Below the pieces are notes generated by a model. It saw nothing but the letters and a program-made list of their open reading frames with translations. It was not told the DNA's origin and made no database searches. The position numbers and the translations under genes are program-made. DNA of 60,612 bases from CAZNKU01 sp045654805 (GTDB lineage Bacteria; Bacillota; Clostridia; Monoglobales; Firm-18). Positions 25,023 through 32,405 of the stretch are shown here, in pieces (position 1 is the first letter of the stretch; every line of letters begins with the position of its first letter). The stretch spans positions 1 through 60,612 of the forward strand of contig JAZOOD010000017.1 of assembly GCA_045654805.1 (NCBI GenBank). Direction: 5' to 3'.

Positions 25023-26171
25023 TTGAAACTTAATATTCCGCACTATGTAAAAGATGTAATGGATACTTTGAACAAAAACGGATATGAAGCCTATGTTGTA
25101 GGAGGTGCAGTGCGTGATGCTATTTTGGGATTATCTCCTGATGATTGGGATGTTACAACCAATGCTTTGACAGATGATGTAAAAAGATGTTTTGACCGTC
25201 ACTTTGAAACGGGAGTAAAGCATGGCACGATAACAGTTTTAATGGACAAAAAAACTATTGAGGTTACAACATATCGGATAGACGGGGAGTATAGAAACAA
25301 CAGAAGACCTGAAAGTGTAAGTTTCACGAGCGATATAAAGGATGATTTAAAAAGGCGGGATTTCACCATAAACGCTATGGCATATAATGATGTTGAAGGT
25401 CTTATGGATTTGTATGGCGGCGTGGAGGATTTAAAAAAACAGGTTATACGATGTGTTGGCGATGCGGATACACGTTTTAACGAGGATGCTTTGCGTATGC
25501 TGCGGGCAATCCGCTTTGCTGCGAGACTAGACTTTGCAATAGATGAGCAAACTTTTTGTTCAATCAAAAGGAATTGTCATTTACTAACAAATATCAGTGC
25601 CGAAAGGATACAGACAGAACTTGTGAAGATGCTTGAGACAGGGGATAATTTGAAATTACTTTTCCAAAGCGGAATTGCAGATATTATTTTGCCGGAGGTT
25701 GATTTTCAGTATGTTAAATTGAATGTGCCATGCGATAAAGAACTAAAGATTAGTGCCCTGCTTTATAACGTTAATAGTGTAAAAGGATTTTTTAATCGCT
25801 TAAAATTTGACAACAAGACAAAAAATAATGTCGTTAAAATACTCCAATGTTCCCGCGAATTTATTGAAGAAACAGATTATGGAATCAAAAAGGGACTTAA
25901 TAAATATGGTATAGAAATATTCGAAAAAGCGCTTTTGATTATGGAATGTTATGGGAAAAATACGGAATATTTAAATGATATTTTCAATAAAGTAAAGTCG
26001 GAACCCTATTGCATAAAAGACCTTGCGGTTACAGGAAATGATATTGTGAAACTTGGTATAAACGGAAAAGATGTTGGCAGGGTGATGGATTGTATTTTGG
26101 ATGAGGTTATGAAAAATCCGTCCCTTAATTCGAGAAAAAAGTTATTAGATATAGCTATGGAAATAAAATAA
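25023..26171 (+). CDS. cca: CCA tRNA nucleotidyltransferase
   Basis: Class II CCA-adding enzyme of 382 residues, which repairs or builds the 3' CCA of tRNAs. The nucleotidyltransferase signature GGAVRDAILGLSPDDWDVTT (near residue 26) contains the metal-binding DxD-type residues. RRDFTINAMAYN lies near 115 and RMLRAIRFAARLDF near 155. The start is TTG at 25023 behind GGTGGTGATGAG. An in-frame ATG at 24993 falls within the promoter. Both tRNA genes in this window already encode CCA, so a repair role is likely. Confidence 0.93.
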   Translation: MKLNIPHYVKDVMDTLNKNGYEAYVVGGAVRDAILGLSPDDWDVTTNALTDDVKRCFDRHFETGVKHGTITVLMDKKTIEVTTYRIDGEYRNNRRPESVSFTSDIKDDLKRRDFTINAMAYNDVEGLMDLYGGVEDLKKQVIRCVGDADTRFNEDALRMLRAIRFAARLDFAIDEQTFCSIKRNCHLLTNISAERIQTELVKMLETGDNLKLLFQSGIADIILPEVDFQYVKLNVPCDKELKISALLYNVNSVKGFFNRLKFDNKTKNNVVKILQCSREFIEETDYGIKKGLNKYGIEIFEKALLIMECYGKNTEYLNDIFNKVKSEPYCIKDLAVTGNDIVKLGINGKDVGRVMDCILDEVMKNPSLNSRKKLLDIAMEIK

Positions 26172-26229
26172 TATTGCATTGTACATCAAAATATGATAGA
26201 ATACTATGGTAGGAAAGGGGAGAGAATTT

Positions 26230-26655
26230 ATGAACCAGCTTGTAACTTTCTGGCTTATTGCGGCAGTTGTTTTTGGAATAGTAGAGCTAATAACCGCACC
26301 GCTTATATGTGTATGGTTTTGCGGCGGGGCATTGGTGGCGGCTTTGGTAGGATATTTTACAAATTCTGTGTGGATATCAACGGCGATTTTTGTGTTGGTT
26401 TCCGCATTATTGCTTGCCTTTACAAGACCATTGGTTAAAAATAAAATTGCCCCTAAGGTACAGCCTACAAATGCAGACCGGATTATTGGCAAAGAGGCTG
26501 TGGTAATTTTGGGCATAGACCCTGTTGAGAATAAAGGACAGATTAAAGTGGATGGTCAGGTGTGGTCTGCTAAAAGCGACCGTGCTATAGACGAGGGTGA
26601 AAGAGTTACAGTTTCTTCTATAGAGGGTGTAAAAGCTGTTGTAAACACCAAATAA
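26230..26655 (+). CDS. NfeD family membrane protein
   Basis: A 141-residue protein with two to three N-terminal membrane helices (residues 5-75) and a soluble C-terminal OB-fold (about 80-141: GKEAVVILGIDP, then GQIKVDGQVWSAKS). It matches the short NfeD form. NfeD proteins pair with SPFH/stomatin proteins, and an SPFH gene follows 13 bases later. The pair is thought to organise membrane microdomains. The start at 26230 follows GGGGAG. Confidence 0.9.
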   Translation: MNQLVTFWLIAAVVFGIVELITAPLICVWFCGGALVAALVGYFTNSVWISTAIFVLVSALLLAFTRPLVKNKIAPKVQPTNADRIIGKEAVVILGIDPVENKGQIKVDGQVWSAKSDRAIDEGERVTVSSIEGVKAVVNTK

Positions 26656-26668
26656 AGGAGGGTTATTT

Positions 26669-27580
26669 ATGGGATTGTTAGTATTTTTAATTTTAGTTAT
26701 AGTTTTGGTTATTTCAAATATTCGTATAGTTCCACAGGCTCAGGCATATGTTGTTGAAAGACTCGGGGCATACCATAAAACATGGGGCGTAGGTCTTAAT
26801 GTTAAAATCCCGTTTATTGATAAAATTGAAAAAAAGGTTACTCTAAAGGAGCAGGTTGTGGATTTCAAGCCACAGCCCGTTATCACAAAGGATAACGTTA
26901 CTATGCAGATAGACACTGTAGTTTATTTTCAAATTACAGACCCTAAACTTTATACCTACGGTGTGGATTATCCAATGAGTGCTATTGAAAACCTTACAGC
27001 AACAACCTTGCGTAATATTGTAGGCGACTTGGAGCTTGACCAAACTTTGACGTCACGTGATACTGTAAATACAAAGATGCGTGCAATACTTGATGAAGCA
27101 ACTGACCCGTGGGGTATTAAAATAAACAGAGTAGAACTCAAAAACATTCTTCCGCCACGTGAAATTCAGGATGCAATGGAAAAACAGATGAAGGCGGAAC
27201 GTGAAAGACGTGAAGCAATTTTAAGAGCAGAAGGTGAAAAGCGTTCTGCAATCCTTGTGGCAGAAGGTCAAAAGGAAGCGCAGATTTTAAATGCACAGGC
27301 TGACAAAGAATCTGCAATATTGCTTGCTGAAGCTAAAAAGGAAGCACAAATTAAAGAGGCAGAAGGCCAGGCTCAAGCAATACTTAAAGTGCAGGAAGCT
27401 ACTGCAGAGGGTATCAGAAGAATTAATGAAAGTAATCCGCAAAATGCGGTACTTACAATAAAAGCGTTGGAGGCACTTGAAAAAGTAGCCGACGGCAAGG
27501 CAACAAAGATTATTATTCCTTCAGAATTACAGGGTGTAGCAGGCCTTGCAACCAGCCTGAAGGAAATGATTAAAGACTAA
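26669..27580 (+). CDS. SPFH/stomatin-like protein (QmcA type)
   Basis: A 303-residue SPFH-domain protein with one N-terminal membrane helix. VPQAQAYVVERLGAYHKTW and VTLKEQVVDFKPQPVITKDNV mark the SPFH core. A long Ala/Glu-rich coiled coil (about residues 165-250, with repeats of REAILRAEGEKRSAIL type) drives oligomerisation. Such proteins form cage-like complexes in the membrane with NfeD partners and can modulate membrane proteases. It is the second gene of the NfeD/SPFH pair and is followed 19 bases later by the YebC gene. Confidence 0.93.
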   Translation: MGLLVFLILVIVLVISNIRIVPQAQAYVVERLGAYHKTWGVGLNVKIPFIDKIEKKVTLKEQVVDFKPQPVITKDNVTMQIDTVVYFQITDPKLYTYGVDYPMSAIENLTATTLRNIVGDLELDQTLTSRDTVNTKMRAILDEATDPWGIKINRVELKNILPPREIQDAMEKQMKAERERREAILRAEGEKRSAILVAEGQKEAQILNAQADKESAILLAEAKKEAQIKEAEGQAQAILKVQEATAEGIRRINESNPQNAVLTIKALEALEKVADGKATKIIIPSELQGVAGLATSLKEMIKD

Positions 27581-27599
27581 AGGAAAAGGAAGTAGAAAA

Positions 27600-28337
27600 A
27601 TGTCAGGACATAGTAAATGGGCAACAATTAAAAGAAAAAAAGGTGCAAATGACGCACAAAGAGGTAAGATTTTTACAAAATTGGGAAGAGAACTAGCAGT
27701 AGCTGTTAAAACAGGCGGCAGCCCCGATCCTTCAGTTAACTCAAGACTTAAGGATGTTATTGCAAAGTGCAAATCAAACAATATGCCTAATGATACAATT
27801 ATGCGCAGTATCAAAAAGGCATCAGGCGAGGGCAGTGCAAATAATTATGAAGAAAATGTATACGAAGGTTATGGCCCTAACGGCGTTGCAGTTATTGTAG
27901 AAACTCTTACGGATAACAAAAACAGAACTGCAGCAGATATGCGTCATTATTTTGATAAATTTGGCGGAAACCTCGGCACAAGCGGTTGCGTAATGTTTAT
28001 GTTTGATAAAAAGGGCGTAATTCTTATTGAAAACGATGGTTCACTTGATGAAGAACAGGTTATGATGGATGCATTGGAGGCGGGTGCTGATGATGTTGAA
28101 TCTAACGAAGATGGTTTTGAAATTACAACAGACCCTAACAATGTATCAAACGTAAGTGAAGTTCTTGAGGGTATGGGATATACCATTGCACAAGCTGAAG
28201 CACAGTATGTACCACAGACAGAAACTGCACTTTCGGATGAACACGATATCCTTATGATGAACAAACTTATTGAACATCTTGAAGACAGTGACGATGTACA
28301 AAACGTATGGCATAACTGGGAAAATCCTACAGAGTAA
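27600..28337 (+). CDS. YebC/PmpR-family protein
   Basis: A 245-residue YebC-family protein. The diagnostic N-terminus is SGHSKWATIKRKKGANDAQR, with PNDTIMRSIKKASG near residue 62 and YEGYGPNGVAVIVETLTDNKNRT near 88. Members are described as DNA-binding regulators. Recent work also gives some a role in translation of proline stretches. It may share a message with the NfeD/SPFH genes. A terminator follows. Confidence 0.94.
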   Translation: MSGHSKWATIKRKKGANDAQRGKIFTKLGRELAVAVKTGGSPDPSVNSRLKDVIAKCKSNNMPNDTIMRSIKKASGEGSANNYEENVYEGYGPNGVAVIVETLTDNKNRTAADMRHYFDKFGGNLGTSGCVMFMFDKKGVILIENDGSLDEEQVMMDALEAGADDVESNEDGFEITTDPNNVSNVSEVLEGMGYTIAQAEAQYVPQTETALSDEHDILMMNKLIEHLEDSDDVQNVWHNWENPTE

Positions 28338-28349
28338 TAATTGAACTAG

Positions 28350-28373
28350 AAAGGCGGAATATCCCGCCTTTTA
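28350..28373 (+). terminator. Terminator of the YebC gene
   Basis: A perfect 8-bp GC-rich stem (28350-28357 with 28364-28371) followed by TTA-rich sequence. Confidence 0.65.
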
Positions 28374-28466
28374 CTTATTTTAGTATAAAATATCACTAAA
28401 ATGAATAATTTTCTTATTAATTTTCTATTCAAGTGGTAAAAAAATATAAAAAACCGCAAATTTCTA

Positions 28467-28495
28467 TTGAAAAATGAAAAAAATAGGTGTAAAAT
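28467..28495 (+). promoter_or_regulatory. Promoter of gdhA
   Basis: A -35 TTGAAA (28467-28472), a 17-bp spacer and a -10 TAAAAT (28490-28495). Confidence 0.75.
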
Positions 28496-28524
28496 ATTTC
28501 ATATAATAGAATGGAGGAGTTAAA

Positions 28525-29868
28525 ATGTTTAAAAACGCATATTTGGAAAATCTAATGGAAACAGTTGTAAAGCGTAATCCTGCTGAACCTGAATTCCATC
28601 AGGCAGTACGCGAAGTGCTTGAATCTTTAGAGCCGGTTATTGAGGCTCATCCGGAATATATTGAAACAGGGGTTATCGAAAGTATTGTTGAACCAGAAAG
28701 AGTTATTTATTTCAGGGTACCATGGATAGATGACAACGGTAAGGCTCAGGTTAATCGTGGATTCCGTGTTCAGTTCAACAGCGCAATCGGTCCATATAAG
28801 GGCGGTATTAGATTCCATCCGTCAGTTTATACAGGTATTATCAAATTTTTGGGATTCGAACAGATTTTTAAGAATTCTTTAACAGGCTTGCCTATCGGCG
28901 GAGGTAAGGGTGGTTCTGACTTTGACCCTAAGGGTAAATCAGACAAGGAAGTTATGAGATTCTGCCAGAGCTTTATGACAGAACTTAGCAAGTACATTGG
29001 TCCTGACACAGACGTTCCTGCAGGAGATATCGGTGTTGGTGCCCGTGAAATCGGTTATATGTTTGGTCAGTACAAGAGACTTCGTGATGAATATTCAGGT
29101 GTATTGACAGGTAAGGGTTTGACATACGGCGGTTCTTTGGCTCGTACACAGGCTACAGGTTACGGCCTATGCTATTTTACAGATGAAATGCTTAAGGATG
29201 CAGGCAAGTCATTTAAGGATGCAACAGTAGTTATTTCCGGTTCAGGTAACGTTGCTATTTATGCTTGCGAAAAGGCTACAACATTAGGTGCAAAGGTTGT
29301 TGCAATGAGTGATTCTAATGGTTATGTTTATGATCCAAACGGTATTGACCTTGCTTGTGTTAAGGAAATTAAAGAAGTTAAGAGAGCAAGAATTAAAGAA
29401 TACGTAGAAACTCATCCAAATGCAGAGTATCACGAAGGTTGTTCAGGTATCTGGGGTATTAAGTGCGATATCGCTTTACCGTGTGCTACACAGAATGAAA
29501 TTAACGAAGAATCTGCTAAAAAGCTTATTGCTAACGGTTGTTATGCTGTAGCAGAGGGTGCTAATATGCCTTCTACACCGGAAGCGATTGCTGCATTCCA
29601 GAGTGCAGGCTTGTTGTTCGGTCCTGCAAAGGCTGCAAATGCAGGCGGTGTTGCTACATCAGCTCTTGAAATGTCACAGAACAGTATGAGATATAGCTGG
29701 ACATTTGAGGAAGTAGATGAAAAGCTACATGGTATTATGGTTAATATATATAAGAATACAAGAGATGCAGCTGCAGAATATGGTATGGCAGGCAACTTTG
29801 TTGCAGGTGCTAATATCGCGGGCTTCTTAAAGGTTGCAGAAGCTATGAAGGCTCAGGGTTTAGTATAA
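28525..29868 (+). CDS. gdhA: NADP-specific glutamate dehydrogenase
   Basis: Glutamate dehydrogenase of 447 residues, which makes glutamate from 2-oxoglutarate and ammonium. Substrate-binding motifs are GPYKGGIRFHP near residue 91 and LPIGGGKGGSDFDPKGKSD near 120, with the catalytic Lys in GGGKGG. The family's PAGDIGVGAREIGYM lies near 165 and the Rossmann segment VVISGSGNVA near 234. The hexameric NADP-type length is normal. It is the last clearly chromosomal gene before the mobile element. Confidence 0.97.
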   Translation: MFKNAYLENLMETVVKRNPAEPEFHQAVREVLESLEPVIEAHPEYIETGVIESIVEPERVIYFRVPWIDDNGKAQVNRGFRVQFNSAIGPYKGGIRFHPSVYTGIIKFLGFEQIFKNSLTGLPIGGGKGGSDFDPKGKSDKEVMRFCQSFMTELSKYIGPDTDVPAGDIGVGAREIGYMFGQYKRLRDEYSGVLTGKGLTYGGSLARTQATGYGLCYFTDEMLKDAGKSFKDATVVISGSGNVAIYACEKATTLGAKVVAMSDSNGYVYDPNGIDLACVKEIKEVKRARIKEYVETHPNAEYHEGCSGIWGIKCDIALPCATQNEINEESAKKLIANGCYAVAEGANMPSTPEAIAAFQSAGLLFGPAKAANAGGVATSALEMSQNSMRYSWTFEEVDEKLHGIMVNIYKNTRDAAAEYGMAGNFVAGANIAGFLKVAEAMKAQGLV

Positions 29869-29953
29869 TAATTTGTAAATTAAAGCGTATCGGTAAGTGT
29901 GAGTGTTCCTAAGGACAGTAGATAGGAACACGAGCATTGCGAGGTAAGAATAT

Positions 29954-29988
29954 GAGGAAAACTCAGTAAAATGGGTTTTCCTCTTTTC
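29954..29988 (+). terminator. Terminator downstream of gdhA
   Basis: A 12-bp stem with one G-U pair (29954-29965 with 29972-29983) followed by TTTTC and more T residues. Confidence 0.8.
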
Positions 29989-30064
29989 TTTTTATCCGCA
30001 CATTCGTCAAATTAAAAGCCTTCTGATAAAATGAAGATACAAAATTTAAAGGAGGCGTAAAGCT

Positions 30065-30448
30065 ATGAAAGAAAAGATTGTTGAAAACGGAATTGAGTAT
30101 GTAAGAGATGGTGATTACTACATACCCAACCTAAAAGCACCCGAAGGAAAATACAATTTTGGAAAGTATGGCAGGCTACACTCAATATTTATTAAAGAAA
30201 ACAGACCTTGTCTATACTCAATGAAAATGCTCAACGGAACTTGGCTTGCCTATCTTGAAGAGATTGACAGTGCTGCAAAAGAAATGGTTGATAAGCTTGT
30301 CAAAGATATGGCGGTTAAACAAGGCATCACAGAAGAACTAAAAGCAAAAGACCAAATGGCTTGGGTTGGTGCAATGAACAGCATAAAACATTCCGCAGAA
30401 GAAATTGTATTACGAGAGTTTGTGTGTTCTATGGAGGTGCGAAGATGA
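30065..30448 (+). CDS. TnpV-like transposon protein
   Basis: A 127-residue protein resembling TnpV of the Tn4451/4453 group. The segments YIPNLKAPEGKYNFGKYGRLHS, then NRPCLYSMKMLNGTWLAYLEEID, and the C-terminal KHSAEEIVLREFV fit that family. Its biochemical role is not established. It is frequent in mobile elements of Clostridia, which marks this point as the start of accessory DNA. The ATG follows GGAGGCG. It overlaps the next gene by four bases. Confidence 0.8.
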   Translation: MKEKIVENGIEYVRDGDYYIPNLKAPEGKYNFGKYGRLHSIFIKENRPCLYSMKMLNGTWLAYLEEIDSAAKEMVDKLVKDMAVKQGITEELKAKDQMAWVGAMNSIKHSAEEIVLREFVCSMEVRR

Positions 30449-30732
30449 GTTTTCTTGATGAATTATATTATGGCAACATCAATCCAAATGAAAATCGAAA
30501 CAGAAAAAAGTTACCATACGAAAAAGCTTTAAAGACATTTTCTGACATTGAAAGTAAACTGACAAAAGAATTAAACGGCGAAAACTTAAAGCTCTTTAAC
30601 GAGTTTGTAAATGCAAGCGATGAAATAAGTGCTACAAGTGGTATCGAGAATTTCAAAATTGGATTCAGGCTTGGCGTTCTGATGATGTGCGATAGCTTGT
30701 TTTCTGACAACAGCATCATTCTGAAAGATTAA
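30445..30732 (+). CDS. DUF6809 family protein
   Basis: A 95-residue protein starting MSFLDELYYGNINPNE, with a helical, acidic central part and the end segment FKIGFRLGVLMMCDSLFSD. It matches the DUF6809 pattern found beside TnpV and other mobile-element genes. The start at 30445 overlaps the tnpV stop and has GGAGGTG upstream. The function is unknown. Confidence 0.75.
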   Translation: MSFLDELYYGNINPNENRNRKKLPYEKALKTFSDIESKLTKELNGENLKLFNEFVNASDEISATSGIENFKIGFRLGVLMMCDSLFSDNSIILKD

Positions 30733-30754
30733 TTTATTACGGAGGTATTTTATA

Positions 30755-31318
30755 ATGAAGAAATCAATCATATCCATCATATCAATCGTATCAGTTTTAA
30801 TAACTTCTTTTTCTGTAAGCGCTGCAGAGGTGCCGAGAGAGTCGGCACCCTGCAATTCATCAAACGAAGCAATTGTATTAGTCGAAAGTTTTATTGGGGA
30901 TATTTTAACCGAAGTGCAGAACGGAATGGGATATGCCGATGCAAGAGCAAAATCAAACCGCATATTCTTTAATGCTTGGCTAAACGGTCAGACAAATGGT
31001 TATAGCTATGGTGAGCTTGTTGACATTGCTAATGCTGCTATATGGCAGTACCGGGATATGTATTTGCGACCTGATTTCTATGCTAATAATCTTGAAAAAG
31101 TCAGAGTTATTATCGCTCCCGTAATCGAAGACTATAAATCCGGTAAAATCACTTATGCGGAAGCTGAATTTAATGCACGAACAAAGATTTATCAATCTGT
31201 AAATCCTAACTTCAATCCTGATGTTGAATATATGAAAGATCCTCTTTCGAGAGATGTTCCATCGGTAGATAATAGCTTGTTTATACTTGCGAGGAAACTG
31301 ATTTTAGAAAGCAAATAA
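30755..31318 (+). CDS. Secreted protein of unknown function
   Basis: A 187-residue protein with a clear signal peptide (residues 1-23, cleaved near VSAAE). The mature part is helical, with no Cys pair beyond one near residue 33 and no recognised catalytic motif. The codons just after the signal peptide contain a strong hairpin (30824-30853). It follows the DUF6809 gene by 22 bases with a GGAGG site and ends at a bidirectional terminator. I do not recognise a family. Confidence 0.7.
   Translation: MKKSIISIISIVSVLITSFSVSAAEVPRESAPCNSSNEAIVLVESFIGDILTEVQNGMGYADARAKSNRIFFNAWLNGQTNGYSYGELVDIANAAIWQYRDMYLRPDFYANNLEKVRVIIAPVIEDYKSGKITYAEAEFNARTKIYQSVNPNFNPDVEYMKDPLSRDVPSVDNSLFILARKLILESK
30824..30853 (+). 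repeat. Strong inverted repeat inside the secreted-protein gene
   Basis: GGTGCCGA (30829-30836) pairs perfectly with TCGGCACC (30842-30849) around GAGAG. A further GCAG/CTGC outer stem is separated by one bulged A. It lies at the signal peptide cleavage region. No T tract follows, so it is not a classic terminator. Confidence 0.5.
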
Positions 31319-31333
31319 TATCCAACTAACGTA

Positions 31334-31367
31334 AAAGGTGTAGCTGTTCATAGCTACACCTTTTTAT
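31334..31367. terminator. Bidirectional terminator
   Basis: A perfect 12-bp stem (31334-31345 with 31352-31363) lies between the secreted-protein gene and the convergent RHH gene, with a T run on the plus side. Confidence 0.85.
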
Positions 31368-31564
31368 TTGCGAGTTGGTTTAACATTTACATCCGGGTTT
31401 ATATCGCCCTCAATTGCACCGTTTGCATCTTCAAATGCCTTGATGTTTTCTCTGATTAAAACAAGCACATGACTGTTGACACTTCTTCCTTCATAGTCGG
31501 CAACATAGGCGATTTTATTTAACATTTCTTCCTCAATTCTTATTGATACACTCTTAATAGCCAT
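31364..31564 (-). CDS. Ribbon-helix-helix DNA-binding protein
   Basis: A 66-residue protein with the beta strand KSVSIRIEEEMLNKI and helices YVADYEGRSVNSHVLVLIRENIKAFED. This is the Arc/MetJ-type ribbon-helix-helix pattern. Such proteins bind operators as dimers. It is divergent from the SLOG gene, and the region between them carries two perfect inverted repeats (31576-31602 and 31632-31650) that could be its operators. It may be autoregulatory or an antitoxin-like regulator, but no toxin gene is seen. Confidence 0.8.
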   Translation of the reverse strand: MAIKSVSIRIEEEMLNKIAYVADYEGRSVNSHVLVLIRENIKAFEDANGAIEGDINPDVNVKPTRK

Positions 31565-31575
31565 AAAATCACTCC

Positions 31576-31602
31576 AAAATAAATATATTATGTATTTATT
31601 TT
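31576..31602. promoter_or_regulatory. Perfect inverted repeat near the RHH start (candidate operator)
   Basis: The 10-base arms AAAATAAATA (31576-31585) and TATTTATTTT (31593-31602) are separated by 7 bases. The repeat starts 12 bp upstream of the RHH start codon. Confidence 0.5.
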
Positions 31603-31623
31603 ATCGGAATTATGTGTTATAAT
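31595..31623 (+). promoter_or_regulatory. Promoter of the SLOG gene
   Basis: A -35-like TTTATT (31595-31600), a 17-bp spacer and a -10 TATAAT (31618-31623). It overlaps the first inverted repeat. Confidence 0.5.
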
Positions 31624-31631
31624 GTTATAAA

Positions 31632-31650
31632 TAGATATATTGTATATCTA
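31632..31650. promoter_or_regulatory. Second perfect inverted repeat (candidate operator)
   Basis: Arms TAGATATA and TATATCTA surround TTG just downstream of the SLOG -10 box, where a repressor would block transcription. Confidence 0.5.
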
Positions 31651-31671
31651 TAATATTTTTATGGTGATGCT

Positions 31672-32187
31672 ATGAAAGATATGAAATTGCATACTTGTTG
31701 TTTTTTCGGTCATAGAAAAATAAAGGAAACACCCGAATTAGTAGAAAGGCTTGAGAAAACAATAGAATCATTAATCACAGATAATGGTGTAAATACCTTT
31801 TATTTTGGCAGCAAAAGTGAATTTGATGATTTATGTCATAAAGTCGTGACCGAGCTGAAGGAGAAATATCCTCACATAGAGCGTGTTTATGTGAGGTCGG
31901 CTTTTCAGCATATTCCCGATTGGTACGAGGACAGCCTGCTAAACCATTATGAAGGTACATATTACCCGAAACAGATTGAAAACTCCGGCAGAGCATCCTA
32001 TGTAGAGCGTAATAAAGAAATGATAAACAAGTCGGATTTTTGTGTGGTTTACTATGACGAAAACTATCTTCCGCCAAGGAGAAAAAACAGCAAGCGAGAT
32101 TTGGTAGATTATCAACCCAAAAGCGGTACAAAAGTCGCTTATGATTATGCCATTAAGAAGAGATTGATTATAACAAATGTTTTTTGA
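31672..32187 (+). CDS. SLOG-family (DUF1273-like) protein
   Basis: A 171-residue protein with the Rossmann-like features of the SLOG superfamily, relatives of LOG and DprA that bind nucleotides. It has CCFFGHRKI at residues 9-17, FYFGSKSEFDDLCHKVVTELK near 43, and GTKVAYDYAIKKRLIITNVF at the C-terminus. Small SLOG proteins are frequent in mobile elements and may sense nucleotide signals. Two 12-bp direct repeats begin at its stop codon. Confidence 0.75.
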   Translation: MKDMKLHTCCFFGHRKIKETPELVERLEKTIESLITDNGVNTFYFGSKSEFDDLCHKVVTELKEKYPHIERVYVRSAFQHIPDWYEDSLLNHYEGTYYPKQIENSGRASYVERNKEMINKSDFCVVYYDENYLPPRRKNSKRDLVDYQPKSGTKVAYDYAIKKRLIITNVF

Positions 32188-32211
32188 ACGACTGATTACG
32201 AACGACTGATT
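32186..32211. repeat. Tandem 12-bp direct repeats
   Basis: GAACGACTGATT occurs at 32186-32197 and again at 32200-32211, a period of 14. They begin at the SLOG stop codon. The purpose is unknown. They could be a binding array or the scar of a recombination event. Confidence 0.6.
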
Positions 32212-32227
32212 CCTCAATTGTAAACTG

Positions 32228-32299
32228 AAATGCAATACTTGTTTGTTTGATTTATAATTTTAAGTGTATAAATTACAGATGCAGACAGGTATTGCATTT
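32228..32299. repeat. Near-perfect 15-bp inverted repeat
   Basis: The 15-base arms 32228-32242 and 32285-32299 match as inverted copies with one mismatch (AAATGCAATACTTGT and ACAGGTATTGCATTT). They enclose 42 AT-rich bases and lie 20 bp upstream of the first promoter box. They could be a factor-binding dyad, a long stem-loop ending the previous transcript, or ends of a small mobile unit. Confidence 0.55.
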
Positions 32300-32318
32300 T
32301 GTTTTGCAAAAAAATTAA

Positions 32319-32354
32319 TTTGTCATAGGTTTGTCATATCGGGTTTGATAAAAT
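32319..32354 (+). promoter_or_regulatory. Activator-type promoter A (TTGTCAT direct repeats)
   Basis: TTTGTCATA (32319-32327), GG, TTTGTCATA (32330-32338), then exactly 10 bp and a -10 box TAAAAT (32349-32354). The -35 region reads TAGGTT and is not a sigma-A consensus, so an activator bound to the repeats is expected. The same layout recurs at 41370 and 47396. The heptamer TTGTCAT repeated with an 11-bp period matches the E. coli Pho box layout and also the SARP heptamer layout. Confidence 0.85.
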
Positions 32355-32405
32355 GAAACACAAAGGTACTTATATGATATAAATTTAAAGGAAAGGATAG
32401 TGAAA

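Noticed and set aside
29998..30036. A fourth TTGTCAT-type promoter before tnpV
   Set aside because: The -10 region TGATAAAAT is similar, and a TTCGTCA string lies upstream, but it is single, degenerate and out of the 10-bp spacing.
30829..30849. Similarity of the hairpin to the 3' hairpin of a Cas9 tracrRNA
   Set aside because: Only the stem letters look alike. There are no cas genes or CRISPR repeats in the window, and the hairpin lies inside a coding region.
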